Counted from the first letter of the stretch, positions 44,901 through 57,551 are shown. The stretch is DNA of 64,000 nt from Cruorifilaria tuberocauda (GCA_013365365.1 JABVXU010000023.1:301729-365728); one strand, 5' to 3'. Numbers and translations are program-made. The notes: a model not told the origin generated them from the letters alone.

Positions 44901-47900
44901 TTATGAAGAGAATGTAAAAGAATGAGTTGGTGAAAGAATGAATGAAAAGGAAGAGAAACTGGAAGTTAATTTTTTGAATTTTTTACTTTCTATAATAATC
45001 CATTTTAAAAATGTCACATCTGTTTTTGGATTATGTTTACAGTTGTTCATAAAGTATAAATAAATTTATTCAGGTACGTGTTGGGGACGTTGGTGGACAA
45101 GCGGTTGGTTTTTTTGGGGCTTGTTTTTCTCCTGATGGTTACACAATCCTTGCTTATTCATATTTTGGTGGTTTTTATTCATGGCAGGTGGAAAAAGTAA
45201 GTTTGCTAACATTAGAATTTTTAAAGCATAAATTTTCAATGATTGGCTCAAAAGATGATCTTAAATATATGTTTAAAGGAAGACAGCAGCTACTGGAAAA
45301 GTATTTCAACTTTCGGTGGACATTCTGGACAGGTCAGAGATATCACTTGGGATCCTACTGGAAGTTACTTGTTATCATGTTCCTATGATCAAACAACTCG
45401 ATGTTATGCTCCTTCCGTTAAGCATGTTTGTTCATTTGCTCAAATTATGATCGATATAAGTTGCAAATAGTCAGAAATAAGTGATAATTCAAAGATTGCT
45501 TAGAGATGTATATTCCAGTTTTATCATTTAACGAATATTAATTGTTTTAATCCGAGTTTTTTTTGGTTCCTTTTTTTGAAATTTTTTTGTCAAAATAAAG
45601 TCACAAAATTCTTAATTCAAATGGAAAGTGCGAAAGGAAAATAATTCAAACTTTATAGAATGTAATAAGCGAGATTGCACGGCCACAAGTGCACGGTTAT
45701 GATTTGACAAGTATCGCATCTATTTCGAGGTTGATATTTACATACTGTTAGATTTGTGAGATTATGAATATTGCAATATAATTTTTTTTGGATTTCAGTA
45801 GTTGCTTTGTCTCGGGTGCTGACGAAAAAATTCTTCGTGTTTTCGCTGCGCCAGGTAATTTCGTCGAAAGACTGGAGACTGTTTCGATGTATAACTGCCA
45901 AAAGGTGTTTTCTTTTTGAATTATCAGATTCATAGTATGCTGGGACTAATTTTGCTTCTTCGTTTTAATATTTAGCTTTAAATCATCTTAAAATCTGGAA
46001 ACATACTAATCGAAGTTGGTAAACTTCTGCACAATTCATTTAATTTCCATATCAAAAATAAATTTCAGTTGTTTCCGGACCCTACACAAATCGTTGGGCA
46101 CAATGCGGCCATTCCAGCGTTAGGTTTATCGAATAAGATTATTGATAATGGAAATATTCGAGATAAGAATAATTTGGCGGCTGGAAATGCGATGAACGGC
46201 GATTGTACTTTCGTGAAAGGTAGTCCTACCAATAGTCCTTTTTAAAATTCTCTTCTATAAATTGATATTTTGGTAATAATGAATCTGTAGGTCTTGTGAG
46301 CAAATCATTTGAGTATTTAATACCGAGGTTCAGGAGTGCCTGTTGAGGAATGCTTAATGCAAGATACACTATGGCCAGAAATTCACAAACTGTATGGACA
46401 CGGATTTGAATTATTTACGGTTACATCAAATCATGCTGGTACTCTTATTGCAAGTTCGTGTAAGGTTGGTGAAAACATTAGTTGAAGTTCTAGATATCAA
46501 GAACTTATAGAGAATAAGTAATTGTGATATCTTGATATCTCTGGTTGATCTATTTTGGATTTAAACGCCTAAAAATTTTTTAAGTTTTTGTTTGAATTCC
46601 AAATCAGTTGGATTTTATGATAATGCCGAATTACAATTATTTGAGGCAAGTCGTGTTGAAAATGCGGTCATCATCATATGGGATAGTAAGGAGTGGAAGC
46701 GTCGATGTGAGTTGCAATGTCATAGACTTACTGTTGCACAATTGGCTTTCTCAAATAGTGATTCCTTTCTTCTTTCTGTTTCCCGTGATAGAACTTTTGC
46801 TATTTCGGTTCGCTCTTCCCAAGGTAATAAACAGTTTATCCCAATAAATACCGTATTCATTTCTAACTCAAATTATAAGAAAATGAAATTCAAGTACTGG
46901 AATAAGTGGGAAAAACTAGTGCAATAATTAACGACCATCAATTCCTTCAATATTTTCCACAAATACACAGTTTTCATTGCTCAGCCGTGTGAATTTGGGA
47001 AAAATTATTAAGCTGAAATTTTGAAATTGAAAAAATCTTGCTGCAACTTTCTTCAGATCCTTTTGATTGGAAACTTCAGTTAACGTCAGAGCAGAAGTAT
47101 AGTAAAGTACATTCTCGTATCATTTGGTGTTGTGCTTGGGCTCCGAATGATAAATATTTTGTGACTGGAGCAAGAGATAAGAAGGTAATATATTGAATAA
47201 TTTTATAACTTTTTTTCTCATCTACAAAGTATCATTTCAAACTAGTTAATGACAAAATCTGCCATTCAAGTAATTAATATTTCAAAAATTTGCAGTTATG
47301 TATTTGGCGTTTTGATGGTAATGACATTCAACTCGTTGTGGAAAGGAAACATCTGCACGCTGTTACAGCGGTAGATTTTGTACCAAAGTTATGGAACAAG
47401 TAACGTATTTCCTTTTATAAATTAATGAAATCATTTTATTATATTTTAAATTTACATATTTTTTAAATTTGGTCAGTAATTGTGAAAACTGGAATTACAG
47501 TAATTCCAGTAAGTTATGGTATACTATTCAATTTCAGACATTACATTCTAGCTGTTGGTTTTGAAAATGGTGAAATCGAAATTGAAAAGTGGAACTTGGA
47601 TCAGGACGGTATTGGTAGTCGTGATGATAATTGCTTGAAACGGTGGTGGGCTCATTCTGAAACGATAAATAGACTGAAGTACTTTGCCATTATTATTATG
47701 AAAAAAAGATAAAGCAATCTGCAGGAAAAAGTATAATTTGGGCGATAAAGAAATGAAATTGAATTAAGTTCTCTTGAAATAAATTGGAATAAATTATAAA
47801 CGAAGAAAATTTTGTCATATTTTGAAGATTCTTTTTCTTCCAGGTTTCGTACAAAAGAAGGATCATGGTTAAATAATAGTGAGGTAAATAATCATATTTG

Positions 47901-47961
47901 GGAACTCGCTTCAGCTAGCAATGACCATTCTGTTATAGTTCATCAAGTAAGTTTGTTGTAA
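41960..47961 (+). CDS. elp2: Elongator complex protein 2 (WD40-repeat), 19 exons
   Basis: WD40 scaffold of the Elongator complex, which makes the cm5U-type modifications at tRNA wobble uridines. Exons 41960-42133, 42667-42812, 43055-43182, 43323-43550, 43615-43685, 43791-43860, 44231-44377, 44647-44819, 45074-45196, 45279-45425, 45659-45729, 45799-45904, 46069-46219, 46334-46464, 46646-46823, 47057-47184, 47296-47399, 47538-47678 and 47844-47961 join in frame to 844 aa (human ELP2 is about 826). Two beta-propellers are implied by repeated WD-type units, for example [54 protein letters not shown] and GARDKKLCIWRF. ELP2-specific stretches include [30 protein letters not shown] and [16 protein letters not shown]. 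Exon 14 could start 6 bases earlier. The final VSLL overlaps a strong GTAAGT, so an extra 3' exon is possible. AATAAA lies at 48100. Confidence 0.93.
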
Positions 47962-49398
47962 ATAAGCTGATCTATTGAATGAATTGTTATGGACATTTGC
48001 TTAAAAGGAGAATATTTAAAATACTGTTATTTTGGTATTTTGATTACTTATTGATTTAACATGAATGAAACTATTAGAATAACCTGAAGTTAACTTGGAA
48101 ATAAAGAGTTCTTTTTCTAATCTTGCAGCAGTCAATACATATAGTATGCAAGTCAATTAACTACGAAGTGTTAGATTTAATTTATGGAGAGAATGAAAAC
48201 GTTGTGTAGTGAGAGATAAGATTATGTTATTCAGAAATTTTCAATGTTCCAAATGAAAAAGAGTATTACTGAAAATTCAATTTAAGGATAAGCATAAATG
48301 ATTAGATTGCTTGCAACACAGACTGTCAGTCAGCGGTGAGATATTAGTCATGAAGCTGGTGCAACCACGTAATTATCTCAATTATCATTAACATGGAGAA
48401 ATGATTTGTAGAACATAAATCGTAGTGTGATTAGCAAGCATTATGCTGATGAATTTTTCTGATTTCCGATAAGTATTCAATTGCTACGACGAAGGAAGTA
48501 ACTAATTAGGGAACTTCCAAATTATCATCTCATCAGACGTGAATCCTTTCGATTCCCTAAAACTGTTCAAATAGTGAAATCGTTAAATTCTGATCAAACT
48601 AATTTCTAATTCTTTTTCAATCAGTACATTGAAGACGGTATATTGTAATTAAAACAGCTAATCTGCTAGGAATAGATGGAAAGAAGGAATAGCATGGGAA
48701 TTCTCATGCATATCGCTATGGCTATTATTTGGAAGGAAATTAATTGTTGCGTAATTATAAGCTTTGATGTTTGTGAAAGGGAATTTTTCAGCAACAATTA
48801 ATATACTCATTGTTTTAGTTTACATAATTGTTTCCATTACGCATTCACGTTACTTTATCGCTATCAATACTTTGTTTGGGAAAATCGAAAGTAATTGTTA
48901 ACGTTACAGTATAATCTTTTGGTTTTAACTAGTCATATTTCAGTTTGTTCATCAATTGTCACTTATATAATCTAATCTTTTGTAATTTAAAATAATGAAA
49001 AATAGAAAGGCATGAAAGGCTCACTCTTTGATATTTGTTATCAATGATATGACAATATTCAATAACAAAATATGCGTTTAATGAAAGAGACAAAGGAATA
49101 GCGTACAGAAATATAAGACTGCCAAATTTGCAAGTTAATATTTCAGTTAAAACCTCATCAAATTAGTTCATGAAAATTTTGATGGTACACAATTCATCCT
49201 ATCGTTTTTATTTAACAGTTCAACATAACGATCGTAATTCACCGGTAAATTCTAATGGGATTTTCTTGTTGGATGTAATTTTACATCCTAAAATTAAAAA
49301 CTTACATCGAATTGCAACATTTTGAGCTACAGTCGATAATTTCGTAAATCGTACAACAGCAATGACCACGTCGAAGATAATGCGGAAAATTTTCATAG
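47962..49398. other. Convergent intergenic region elp2 / cnd-1
   Basis: About 1.4 kb between two genes that end towards each other. AATAAA at 48100-48105 probably serves elp2. No exon is supported. Confidence 0.5.
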
Positions 49399-51956
49399 TT
49401 ATTTACAATGAAAACCGATAGGTAATAAGGGCATAATGGTATTTGTTGAAATATTTGATGTTGAATGAAATTTAGAGGTTGTGGACACTTGCATCGGAAT
49501 AGAATGATTAGATTCAATGTAGTGTACATTGATACCATCGATGATGTTATACTGATTTAAATTTGATGACTGAATGGATGAAATATATTCAGGAAAATTG
49601 TTTGTTGTTTTAGCAGGATATAAGAGAGACGTAAAATTATGATAGCTGCATTCAGGATGATAATCCTCATGCAGATGAGAATGATAATCCTGATGATGGT
49701 AGCCATTACGTTGTCGCTGTTGTTGTTGTCGTTGTTGTTGTTGTCGTTGTCGTTGTTGCTGTTGTTGTTGTTGTTGTTGTTGTTGTTGCTGTTGTTGTTG
49801 TTGTTGTTGCTGTTGTTGTTGAGTTAATGCAAGTAAACGAGGTGGCACATGAAGTAAAGTTGCTATCAAATTCGTTGTGGTCTGACTCATTCCATTACTT
49901 AACATATTTGCATATTCCAGAGCACTTGGTTGTACATTACTATCCAAGATGTGATCCAGTGCAGCAATGTAATTTCTGCAAAATCGAATTGTCATAATAT
50001 TTCTGATAAGTGATTGATGATAAATAACTGTTTATTAATGATTATTAGCTAGTTAATCTCTTCCGTATTCATGAATTACCAGTGAGTAAAAATGAAATTG
50101 AAATAAATTAGAATAAAGCTTAGTTAATTAAAACAAGTTAAGAATGAATGCAAACAAATTGCGATTAGATTGGATGAAATGTTCTTAATGAATTATGTCA
50201 AACGCCTGTCCTCTTCTCTTTCTCAAGTTAAAATCTGTCGTTATAAAATGTTACTATGAGGAAAGTTAGAAAATATAAATTAAAAATATTAATTTAGGAA
50301 TTATCTTATATCAGTTAGAAGAGGAGAGGAAAGAAAAAAGATGAGAGGAAGTATAAATCAATTAGGTTAATGAAGAATATATGAGGGTATTGCTGATTGA
50401 AGGTTAGCTAGTCGGATAAAGGATGGTGCTGACTACTCAGAAAATGATTATCAGGGAGATGAGGCAGGAAGTATCGGATAAATTATTACTTTTCCAGTTG
50501 TAATGACTCCTTCTTATTTCATTAAAATCAGTCAGCATGATCGGTAGCACGCATCTGACAATGCCATCTTCTTTATCTAATTAAATGAATTGCTATCGGT
50601 TAATTACATGAAATTACAATGAATCGTTGTCCTACTTCTTTCCATGTGCTTATATGTGTGTGTTATCTCAAATATTTGTCAAGGTGATAAGACCTGATAT
50701 AAGCAAGTTATGCACTTTCAATTGTAAATGAATTCATGAATATTTCAGTGAATGATGTGATTTTTCTTTTAGGTTGGAACACGGAAGAGAACAGGTAACT
50801 AATGCAGCCTTGTAATTCGTTTAAATTTTTATGATAAATTAATTAGATGGAAGATGATACAGATGGATTGCTATTGTCTTTTCAAGACTAGACTAAACCT
50901 CTGGGAGCACTGATAAATGGATGAGAAAAGAAACTCTGAAACTTGTTCGAACTCACTTAGATGACAAAAATCTTGCAATCAAATATGCGAAAAAATATCT
51001 CTGTTGATTGCTTTCAAACACAATAAGGCCCTTCTTTGCTATATTATTTAAGAGCCTAACTCATATAGGTAATAACCAAAATAATTTATTTTTATTTATA
51101 TTTTATTTATTAATAATAATAATAATAATTAATAGTAATAATAATACTAATAATCATGACATTAGATGAATTACAAATGAAGCAAAAAATCTGAAGTCTG
51201 AAACGTTATGGCTAAATACCGTAATCTTCATTTGCTAAATTAGAAGTTATTATCACTGAGACAAGACAAGAAACTATTTTATGCTTCTTGTCATTGAATG
51301 GCGATTAATTATGATAATGATTATTAACTATAATTAATAAAGAATTTTGCCAGGGATGCTTCTCTTGAGAATATTACAAAAGGTGAATGTAAAAGAATGA
51401 ATGGAAGATGATAAGCAAGTAGTATTGATATGAAGAATGAATGGAAGATGATAAGCAAGTAGTATTGATATGAGAATTATCAGGAATGTGAAAGATAAGA
51501 CAGATATGAATATAGTATTTGGCATATAAGGAATAGAAGGATGAATTTAATATGAATGAAAAATGCTTTCAATAATTAGTAATGTCATGCACTTTCCACT
51601 ACAGTCATTCATTGATCAGTGTCTGTTAAAAAGACTTCCATCTCGAAATGAAATTAAAAGTAATGAATTAGAAGTTGACGTATTTATAGAATTACTGTGA
51701 TTGGAAATTCAAACAAAAAATGTGCGTAATTTGAAAACCTTGCTAATCGTAATGTTTCAATTTTGGAAAGTTTTTGGTGTTGCGTTGTTATTGGGACACG
51801 TTGACGTAATTTATCCAACGCACGGTTTAAGCCATGCATACGATTCCGTTCTCGTGTATTTGCTTTTTGACGACGCATTCGTGATTTGCTGATAACGTCA
51901 AACGTCGCAGCAGTTACGCTTGGTTCATTCAATGCAACTGACGATCGAGCTGTCAT
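49399..51956 (-). CDS. cnd-1: NeuroD-family bHLH transcription factor (CND-1-like) with polyglutamine tract, 2 coding exons
   Basis: Nuclear proneural bHLH activator that binds E-boxes as a dimer with an E-protein. Exons 51956-51739 and 49975-49399 join in frame to 264 aa. The bHLH reads [20 protein letters not shown], then [20 protein letters not shown] and TLRLARNYIAAL across the intron, with the Glu-Arg DNA-contact residues of the basic region and the NeuroD-type loop. The C-flank [20 protein letters not shown] resembles CND-1. After LLALT comes a run of 23 glutamines, then mixed Gln/Arg and a His/Tyr-rich stretch ([17 protein letters not shown]). The ATG at 51956 lies just after an acceptor (TTACAG then AATAACG), so a 5' exon or trans-splicing is likely; the same frame runs open upstream but across that acceptor. 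The intron (1.76 kb) contains a 40-bp tandem duplication and a TAA microsatellite. Confidence 0.93.
49707..49831 (-). repeat. CAA/CAG repeat encoding polyglutamine in cnd-1
   Basis: Trinucleotide repeat in coding exon 2: 23 unbroken Gln codons (mostly CAA, a few CAG), followed by shorter Gln runs interrupted by CGA Arg codons, each one A-to-G change from CAA. Confidence 0.9.
51109..51162 (+). repeat. (TAA)n-type microsatellite
   Basis: Imperfect TAA/TAG trinucleotide array in the cnd-1 intron. Confidence 0.8.
51393..51472 (+). repeat. Perfect 2 x 40-bp tandem duplication
   Basis: 51393-51432 and 51433-51472 are identical; the unit starts AAGAATGAATGGAAG and ends with AGTATTGATATG. It lies in the cnd-1 intron and must be recent because no base differs. 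Confidence 0.9.
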
Positions 51957-52339
51957 CGTTATTCTGTAAGCAAATGGAAAGGTGACACATCTGATGAAGT
52001 GGAACCGAAGCATGTCAATGATAACTTTCTTATCTATGAGATAACTTCACTCTGCTGACCTCTGAACCGACTGCTGTCATTAGTCGAACTGATTGGAAAG
52101 TGCTCATGAAATGTGCGCATTTTTCATTTACTCAGTTTAACCATCCTAGAATCTATGCAGCAACTAGAAATTATTTGAAAAATTTTCCAAAAGTTTGGAA
52201 CTCAGAGGATAATTTCGGGAAAATGTAGATTCCAGCCATACCGGCTGAGATCACACCGGAAATGAATGATTCAAGCAGTTATTAAAGTGGTAGTGGAGGG
52301 AAGGAAAGGAATGAAAAAGGTTGGAGAAACGGTTGGTCA

Positions 52340-52347
52340 TCACGTGA
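52340..52347. promoter_or_regulatory. TCACGTGA palindromic E-box (CLEAR/M-box type)
   Basis: The core matches the site bound by MITF/TFEB-type factors (HLH-30 in C. elegans). It lies about 385 bases upstream of the cnd-1 ATG. A single 8-base word can occur by chance, so this is a candidate only. Confidence 0.3.
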
Positions 52348-54360
52348 CCCCGCCTTATCACAGAACAGTTCTTGTCCTCTCCCCATTTTCAGCCATCATT
52401 AAAAGGGTCGTCTGTTCTCCTTGTTGAATTTTAATGAATTCAATCAAACACAACCGTTTCTCTGTTTATTTATCCCTTCTATAGTCAATTGACAGAATTT
52501 GCTAGTATTAATGTGCGGATAAATTCTCGGTGGGAAGTATGGCGGGGTGCAGTAACAACTGTGCAGTGAGCATCAGCACTTCAATCACAATTGATTCAAT
52601 GAGTATTTAAATATGCAAATTTCAATAGATATTTGAAATAATAAAATAAATTATCATGCTTCTTTCTGCTCAAATTTTAATCAATGTCATTTTTGCTTTG
52701 TTCATTTCACCTCATACCCTTTGACCTCAGACGTAAACAAGTGCAAAGTAGGAGAAGAGATAACCTCGCAACAGGCATATCCGTCGGGTGGTAATTCGAT
52801 TAGAAAGGTTGAAGAAGAGGATTAGCCTGACTAAAAGAGGTTTATCATACTGTTCATTCGTCAGATTAACATCTTCAAGCTTTTTCCCTCATCCGGCCTG
52901 TTTCTTCCCTCTCAAATCACCGCTCTTCTTTGATCGAAGTTTTAAAATGAATTTAACGACTGATCTTTCCCTTGTTATATTATAAACAAGCATCAGTTGC
53001 TACGGTAAGGTAAGGTCAAAGGGCGATGTGAAAAGAAAGAAGGAAAAGGATAAGATTGTAAACTGGGAATTGTTTCAAAAAGAAAACTTGAATGACAGCA
53101 TATCGACCACCGATAGATAATTCTGTCTTAATCCATAAATCTCTGAATGGGATTTTATTGTTCAGACCTCGAGATCCCTCCCGAATAACAATACGGACAA
53201 AAGGCAATCTGCATTATCGTAAATGGAAGAGCGGTATGGATGAAAGGGAAACAAGCCTGAATCGCTGATCAACTAACCAACCACCGATTGCTCAGCACTA
53301 CTGACCGGCAGAAGTGATCGAATAATACCGCTGTCACACGTGGCAAATGCAATCACATGCATGCGTGCATGCTAGACTAACTAGCAATTTCAGCAGTTGT
53401 TTGTTTAAATGATTCCTAGCATTTCCTCCACTTTTCTTTTTCTTTTCATTCAATAAGCCTTTCATTTTCTGATTTATTTGGTAAATTTATTTGTTTTATT
53501 TACCTTCTTCCTTTCTTTTGCTTTATGGGGATAGCAACAGATAATGAAATGAATGACCGATCGATGAGACCTTTCAGAAGATACCTTTCAGGTTTCGGAA
53601 ATGGAAAATGGATGCTTTGACAAACGCAACTGAAGTATGAATATAATTTAGTCTGATCTTGAAGTGAGAAAAAAGAAATCTCAGTATGATTAGCTTATGC
53701 AGCAATTTTCAGTTGTTGATTGATGTCAAATCAATAAATGAAATTGTAATAATATATGATCGAAGCTTGGATTGATTTCAAACTTTAAATTTAAATATTT
53801 CAACGAAAAAGAAAAAAGGCATTTCTGTGATTTTCAAAAAAAGCCGGAAAGTATGAGCAATAGAAACATACGACATTGGCTGTGTATTTTTCCCTCTTTG
53901 TTACAATATAAAAGAATTTAAGCAGTTATTAAAAAATTAAACAAATTTCAAAGTTGGACAATTTTACTACTTACACCACATTTACACTTTGCTGTAAAGG
54001 TAAGGAAAGCTTAAAAGTAAAGTGATGGTTTAGGTTTAGAGTAATCAGCTCACTCTCTAGTAATTTTGGATAAATGGAAATATGAGAGATTTGATAGAAC
54101 AAAAGGAATACAAATTTCAATTATTAAGCCTTAAAAAATTATTTCCTTACAGTTTAAAATTTATCATTTCTCTCTTAAAGTAAAAAGTTATTTTTCTTCT
54201 GGAAACAGGTGAAATTCCATGCAGTAAATTGCGACCTTTTTGGATGATAGCATTTCGCGGTTACATGAAGTAAATTGAGGAGTGAATGATAGCACTTATC
54301 ACTCATTTTTTCACTCTCTCCAAACTTGTCACCTCATCCTTCTTTCTCTTCTTCTCTTCC

Positions 54361-54378
54361 CTCTCTCTCTCTCTCTTC
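54361..54378 (+). repeat. (CT)n microsatellite
   Basis: Pure CT run within a longer pyrimidine-rich patch (about 54335-54410). Confidence 0.7.
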
Positions 54379-54524
54379 CTTTCATCTTCCTTTCCCTTTC
54401 CATATCCCGTCAATTTCATTCTTAAAAAGGGAATGGAACGGAAAGAAGCATTTGATGTTATTCCGCTTCATTTCAGCTTTTCTGGTAGGATTTATTAGAA
54501 CCGACAAAGAGAATTTACTTAAAT

Positions 54525-54744
54525 GTGACATTGCCATTCCTTTTTTCATTTAACCCAAATTAATGCCTTTGGAAATCTGTTCCGGATTGAGCCATTACCG
54601 CCACTATCGTCAATACCGCCATCAGCAGCTCCTCTTGAAGGTGCTGATAAGGTTGAAGAAGCGAAGATAGCACTGCATGCTTCACTTGATCGCATTATTT
54701 GTCGTGCGAGTAAATATCGTTTGATTGATGGCACATTGCATTAG
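54525..54744 (+). CDS. Unassigned exon-like open frame (Pro/Ser/Ala-rich)
   Basis: The plus-strand frame is open from 54525 and ends with TAG at 54744. It reads AFGNLFRIEPLPPLSSIPPS, then AAPLEGADKVEEAKIALHAS and LDRIICRASKYRLIDGTLH, with coding-like composition and higher G+C than the flanks. I see no acceptor at its left side and do not recognise a family. A phase-0 donor (AAG then GTTGAA, about 54650) could join it to the open stretch at 54807. The complementary strand is also open here, so the strand is not certain. Confidence 0.3.
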
Positions 54745-54806
54745 CATTGTTTATTGTTTATTGTAATGTTTATGAGATTGAAATAACACAAGTCGATATA
54801 TTATAG

Positions 54807-54938
54807 AGATGGGATAGAGCTGTCCCTCGGGTGAGCGAAGAAACATCAATCCAACCGATCTCTCCCGAGACATTCCGATCACATTTCCGAGCAGATGCTG
54901 AGGCCCGGGAATTCTCTCCTCATCTGTCGCACACATGA
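54807..54938 (+). CDS. Unassigned terminal-exon candidate
   Basis: After ATTATAG the phase-0 frame reads RWDRAVPRVSEETSIQPISP, then ETFRSHFRADAEAREFSPHL and SHT before TGA at 54938: 43 residues of polar, coding-like sequence with above-average G+C. The acceptor and frame are good, and the neighbouring candidate at 54525 lies on the same strand. No family recognised. The minus strand is open too (a frame starting at 54936), so the strand is tentative. Confidence 0.33.
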   Translation, partial: RWDRAVPRVSEETSIQPISPETFRSHFRADAEAREFSPHLSHT

Positions 54939-57551
54939 TTATTTGTTACCACTTCGCAAAAACTTTTCAAAATAAATCACTTGAGCTTTTCCAGTTCAAA
55001 TTCATATCAAATTTATTATCACAGTGATTCCCAATCTTTACAAGTTTCTAATTGTATATTAAATCTAATCAAATAGGCAAGAAGAAAAGGAAATTCAAAT
55101 CGTAGATTGTATACGTCACCAAATCACGTTGGCATCAATGTTACGTATCGTCTCATGAACAGAGTATTTTGCAGAGTAAATCAATTATAACGTGTAATAA
55201 GCAAATCATAAATGAAGCGTAATTAGGGAGGGAAAAGCATGACAGCTATAAATTAATTATGCAAAAATCAATCGGAAGTAACAGTAACTTATGTAACATT
55301 TTCATCAATTACTATCAATTACTCGTTAAATATTTCGCAAAAATGAATTAAATTCAAAATTGAACTATTCTGAAATAAAGGTTAACATTGAATTTCTTAA
55401 TGCTTCAATCAACCATGCCATACATAGTCTTTTTGAAGAAGTTGCAAAAGTGTAAGGTCAACTAGAAATAAGCGGAAGACAATTATTTGAGAAGCCAGAA
55501 ATTGAAGAGAAGGATTCATTCTCTTTTATCATACTAGAATTACTACTATTTCTCTTTCATTCTACTTTCCTTCACCTCCCTGTTTTCCTCTTTACCTATA
55601 ACTCCTTTTAGAACCATTAAATTTAAATTTAATCGAGTGAGGGGTGGAAGATGGAAGAGAGGGAAAAGGAAAGGAATGGGTGATGAGGAAAGGTTGAAAA
55701 ATTGGTAGGTTGAATATATTTGAATAGGATAAGTGTATTTATGGATGTCAGCTTGAAAAGAGTGAAGTACTCAATTGATTGTTGTATTAGGATGGATTAT
55801 TTGGGATGAGAATTTTACTGCACTTTCTCTGAAGTGAAGTGGATAACAGTAATAGCAGTAATAGTGGTACTATTAACTTCTTCCTATGGTACTCTTTACA
55901 ATTATGCGTCCCTCTCTCCCTCTCTCTCCCTCTCTCTCTCTCTCTCTCTCCTATATTTTCATTCCTCATTTCTCTTTTTAATCGTTTATCATTACTCTCT
56001 TATAACCAATTAAGTCACAAAACCTACAATTTATTTTCTTTTTATTGTATGCTTACCAGTAGCAATTGTGTTGACAAGACAGTAATAGTAGCAATGAGAG
56101 TAATGTTTAAAACACCGTAATACTCTCAATATATCTATATTATATTCATTTTTGGAAGTGTCTGATTGGATTGGACCCATCAATTGGCACTTTAAGTGGG
56201 CTGGAGAAAAAGGATGAGAGTAGAATTAATGAATGGTGCTTCTCCTGGCCGATACTTGGCTGCCAATTCCCCCAATGGCAAATAACTCTTCTCCTGTTGC
56301 TTCAACAGCTATCACTGTCCTCGTTGCTCTCTGATGAAATTAATTTTCAGCTAAAACAGTTTTACTATCTAATTCGATAATAGACTTCATTTCTTTTCAC
56401 AAATATAAATATATTTGCTGATCCATCCATCCGTTGTACCTGATAATTATACGATATTCGCATCTCTATAACCAATTATCATCATGCAAAACCACTAATT
56501 TCTGCCTTAGTTCATGCGAAATATGCAAATGCAGGGAGGAAGCTAGATTTTTATCAATGTAGCATAAACAATTCTTTGATACATCATCGCAACGAGCATT
56601 TTCTACCGACAGCAGGGAAGAGCGATGAAAAGTGTTAGATAGAAGGGAATGTGCATTTAACAAGCAGTAATACGAAATTTATTTCAGTTTACGAGTGATA
56701 ATAGCATTTCAGGGGTCGGAGTTCATGTGAACCGTTCGATTCATAGTCAAATAATTATTGCAAGATATTTAAAGGAATAATGACTGATACTGTGTAAGTT
56801 TTCGATCGGGAAAGATCAATAATGTGATCGCATCCAATAGATTTTGTTGCTAACGGAAAATTAAATCGAAGTCACTGATCCACCAATTAATTCATCAGTA
56901 ACATACTCACTCACAATACCTTTTCAGTTGCCAGGTGTTCAATCTCCAGCTGGGATGAAAATTTGACGTGGAATAATCAATTAATTCATTCAATTTGCTA
57001 ATCACTGCATTAATATTTCAAGAAGATTACTTTAGATAATAATTATGACAATTTATTTATTCAACTGAGTGTCTATATGCTTATTCGTTAAAATAGACTT
57101 GAAGCACAATTAATTTATTGATATTTTTGGATGTGTAATAATGTAATTGTATGTTAATTGCCTTATTTGTTATTTGGTAACAATCACAAATAAGTAAACA
57201 AATTTCACACTTTTTCACTGATACTTAAAGCTTTATTTTGTAATTATTAAATATAATCGATTCTCAAAATAGACTGAAATAAAGAAAAAATGTCTAATCA
57301 ATCTCGTCTTCCAATACTATTTCAAGTATATCATTCGGAACACAAAGATCGACCGAATGACAGCCGAATAATCATTTGCTTACCACTGAAATGAATACTC
57401 TCACTACTATTACTATGAATTATTGTCGTATCCAACGTTACTGTTGAAAAAATCTAGATATAATAAACTCCATAGATAAATATAAAGTGATTAACATCAA
57501 AAGCTAGCATTACAGTAGCAGGAACATATTGCTTCTGCATATAATAAATGT
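54939..57551. other. Gene-poor interval
   Basis: About 2.6 kb without a supported exon. It contains a CT microsatellite at about 55912-55950 and, on the minus strand near 56655-56605, a short frame MHIPFYLTLFIALPCCR that looks like a signal peptide but stops at once. The next frame there (CDDVSKNCLCYIDKNL) is open but has no start codon. Confidence 0.4.
55912..55950 (+). repeat. (CT)n microsatellite
   Basis: CT run with occasional CCC interruptions, about 39 bases. Its complement gives a false Arg/Glu-rich frame on the minus strand. Confidence 0.9.

Larger units (their letters stand above)
51957..54524. promoter_or_regulatory. Upstream region of cnd-1
   Basis: About 2.6 kb without a supported exon, containing the likely cnd-1 promoter. 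Notable words: TCACGTGA at 52340-52347 next to a GACCCCGCC stretch, and an 18-base purine-pyrimidine alternation around 53354-53372. The open frames at 52788-52985 and 53016-53207 have no splice or family support. Confidence 0.4.

Noticed and set aside
49639..49827. Leucine-rich plus-strand open frame
   Set aside because: It is the complement of the cnd-1 polyglutamine codons.
55787..55969. Arg/Glu-rich minus-strand open frame
   Set aside because: Translation of the CT microsatellite complement.
56605..56663. Minus-strand signal-peptide-like start MHIPFYLTLFIALPCC
   Set aside because: Stops after 17 codons. The next open frame lacks an ATG and no intron of reasonable size links them.
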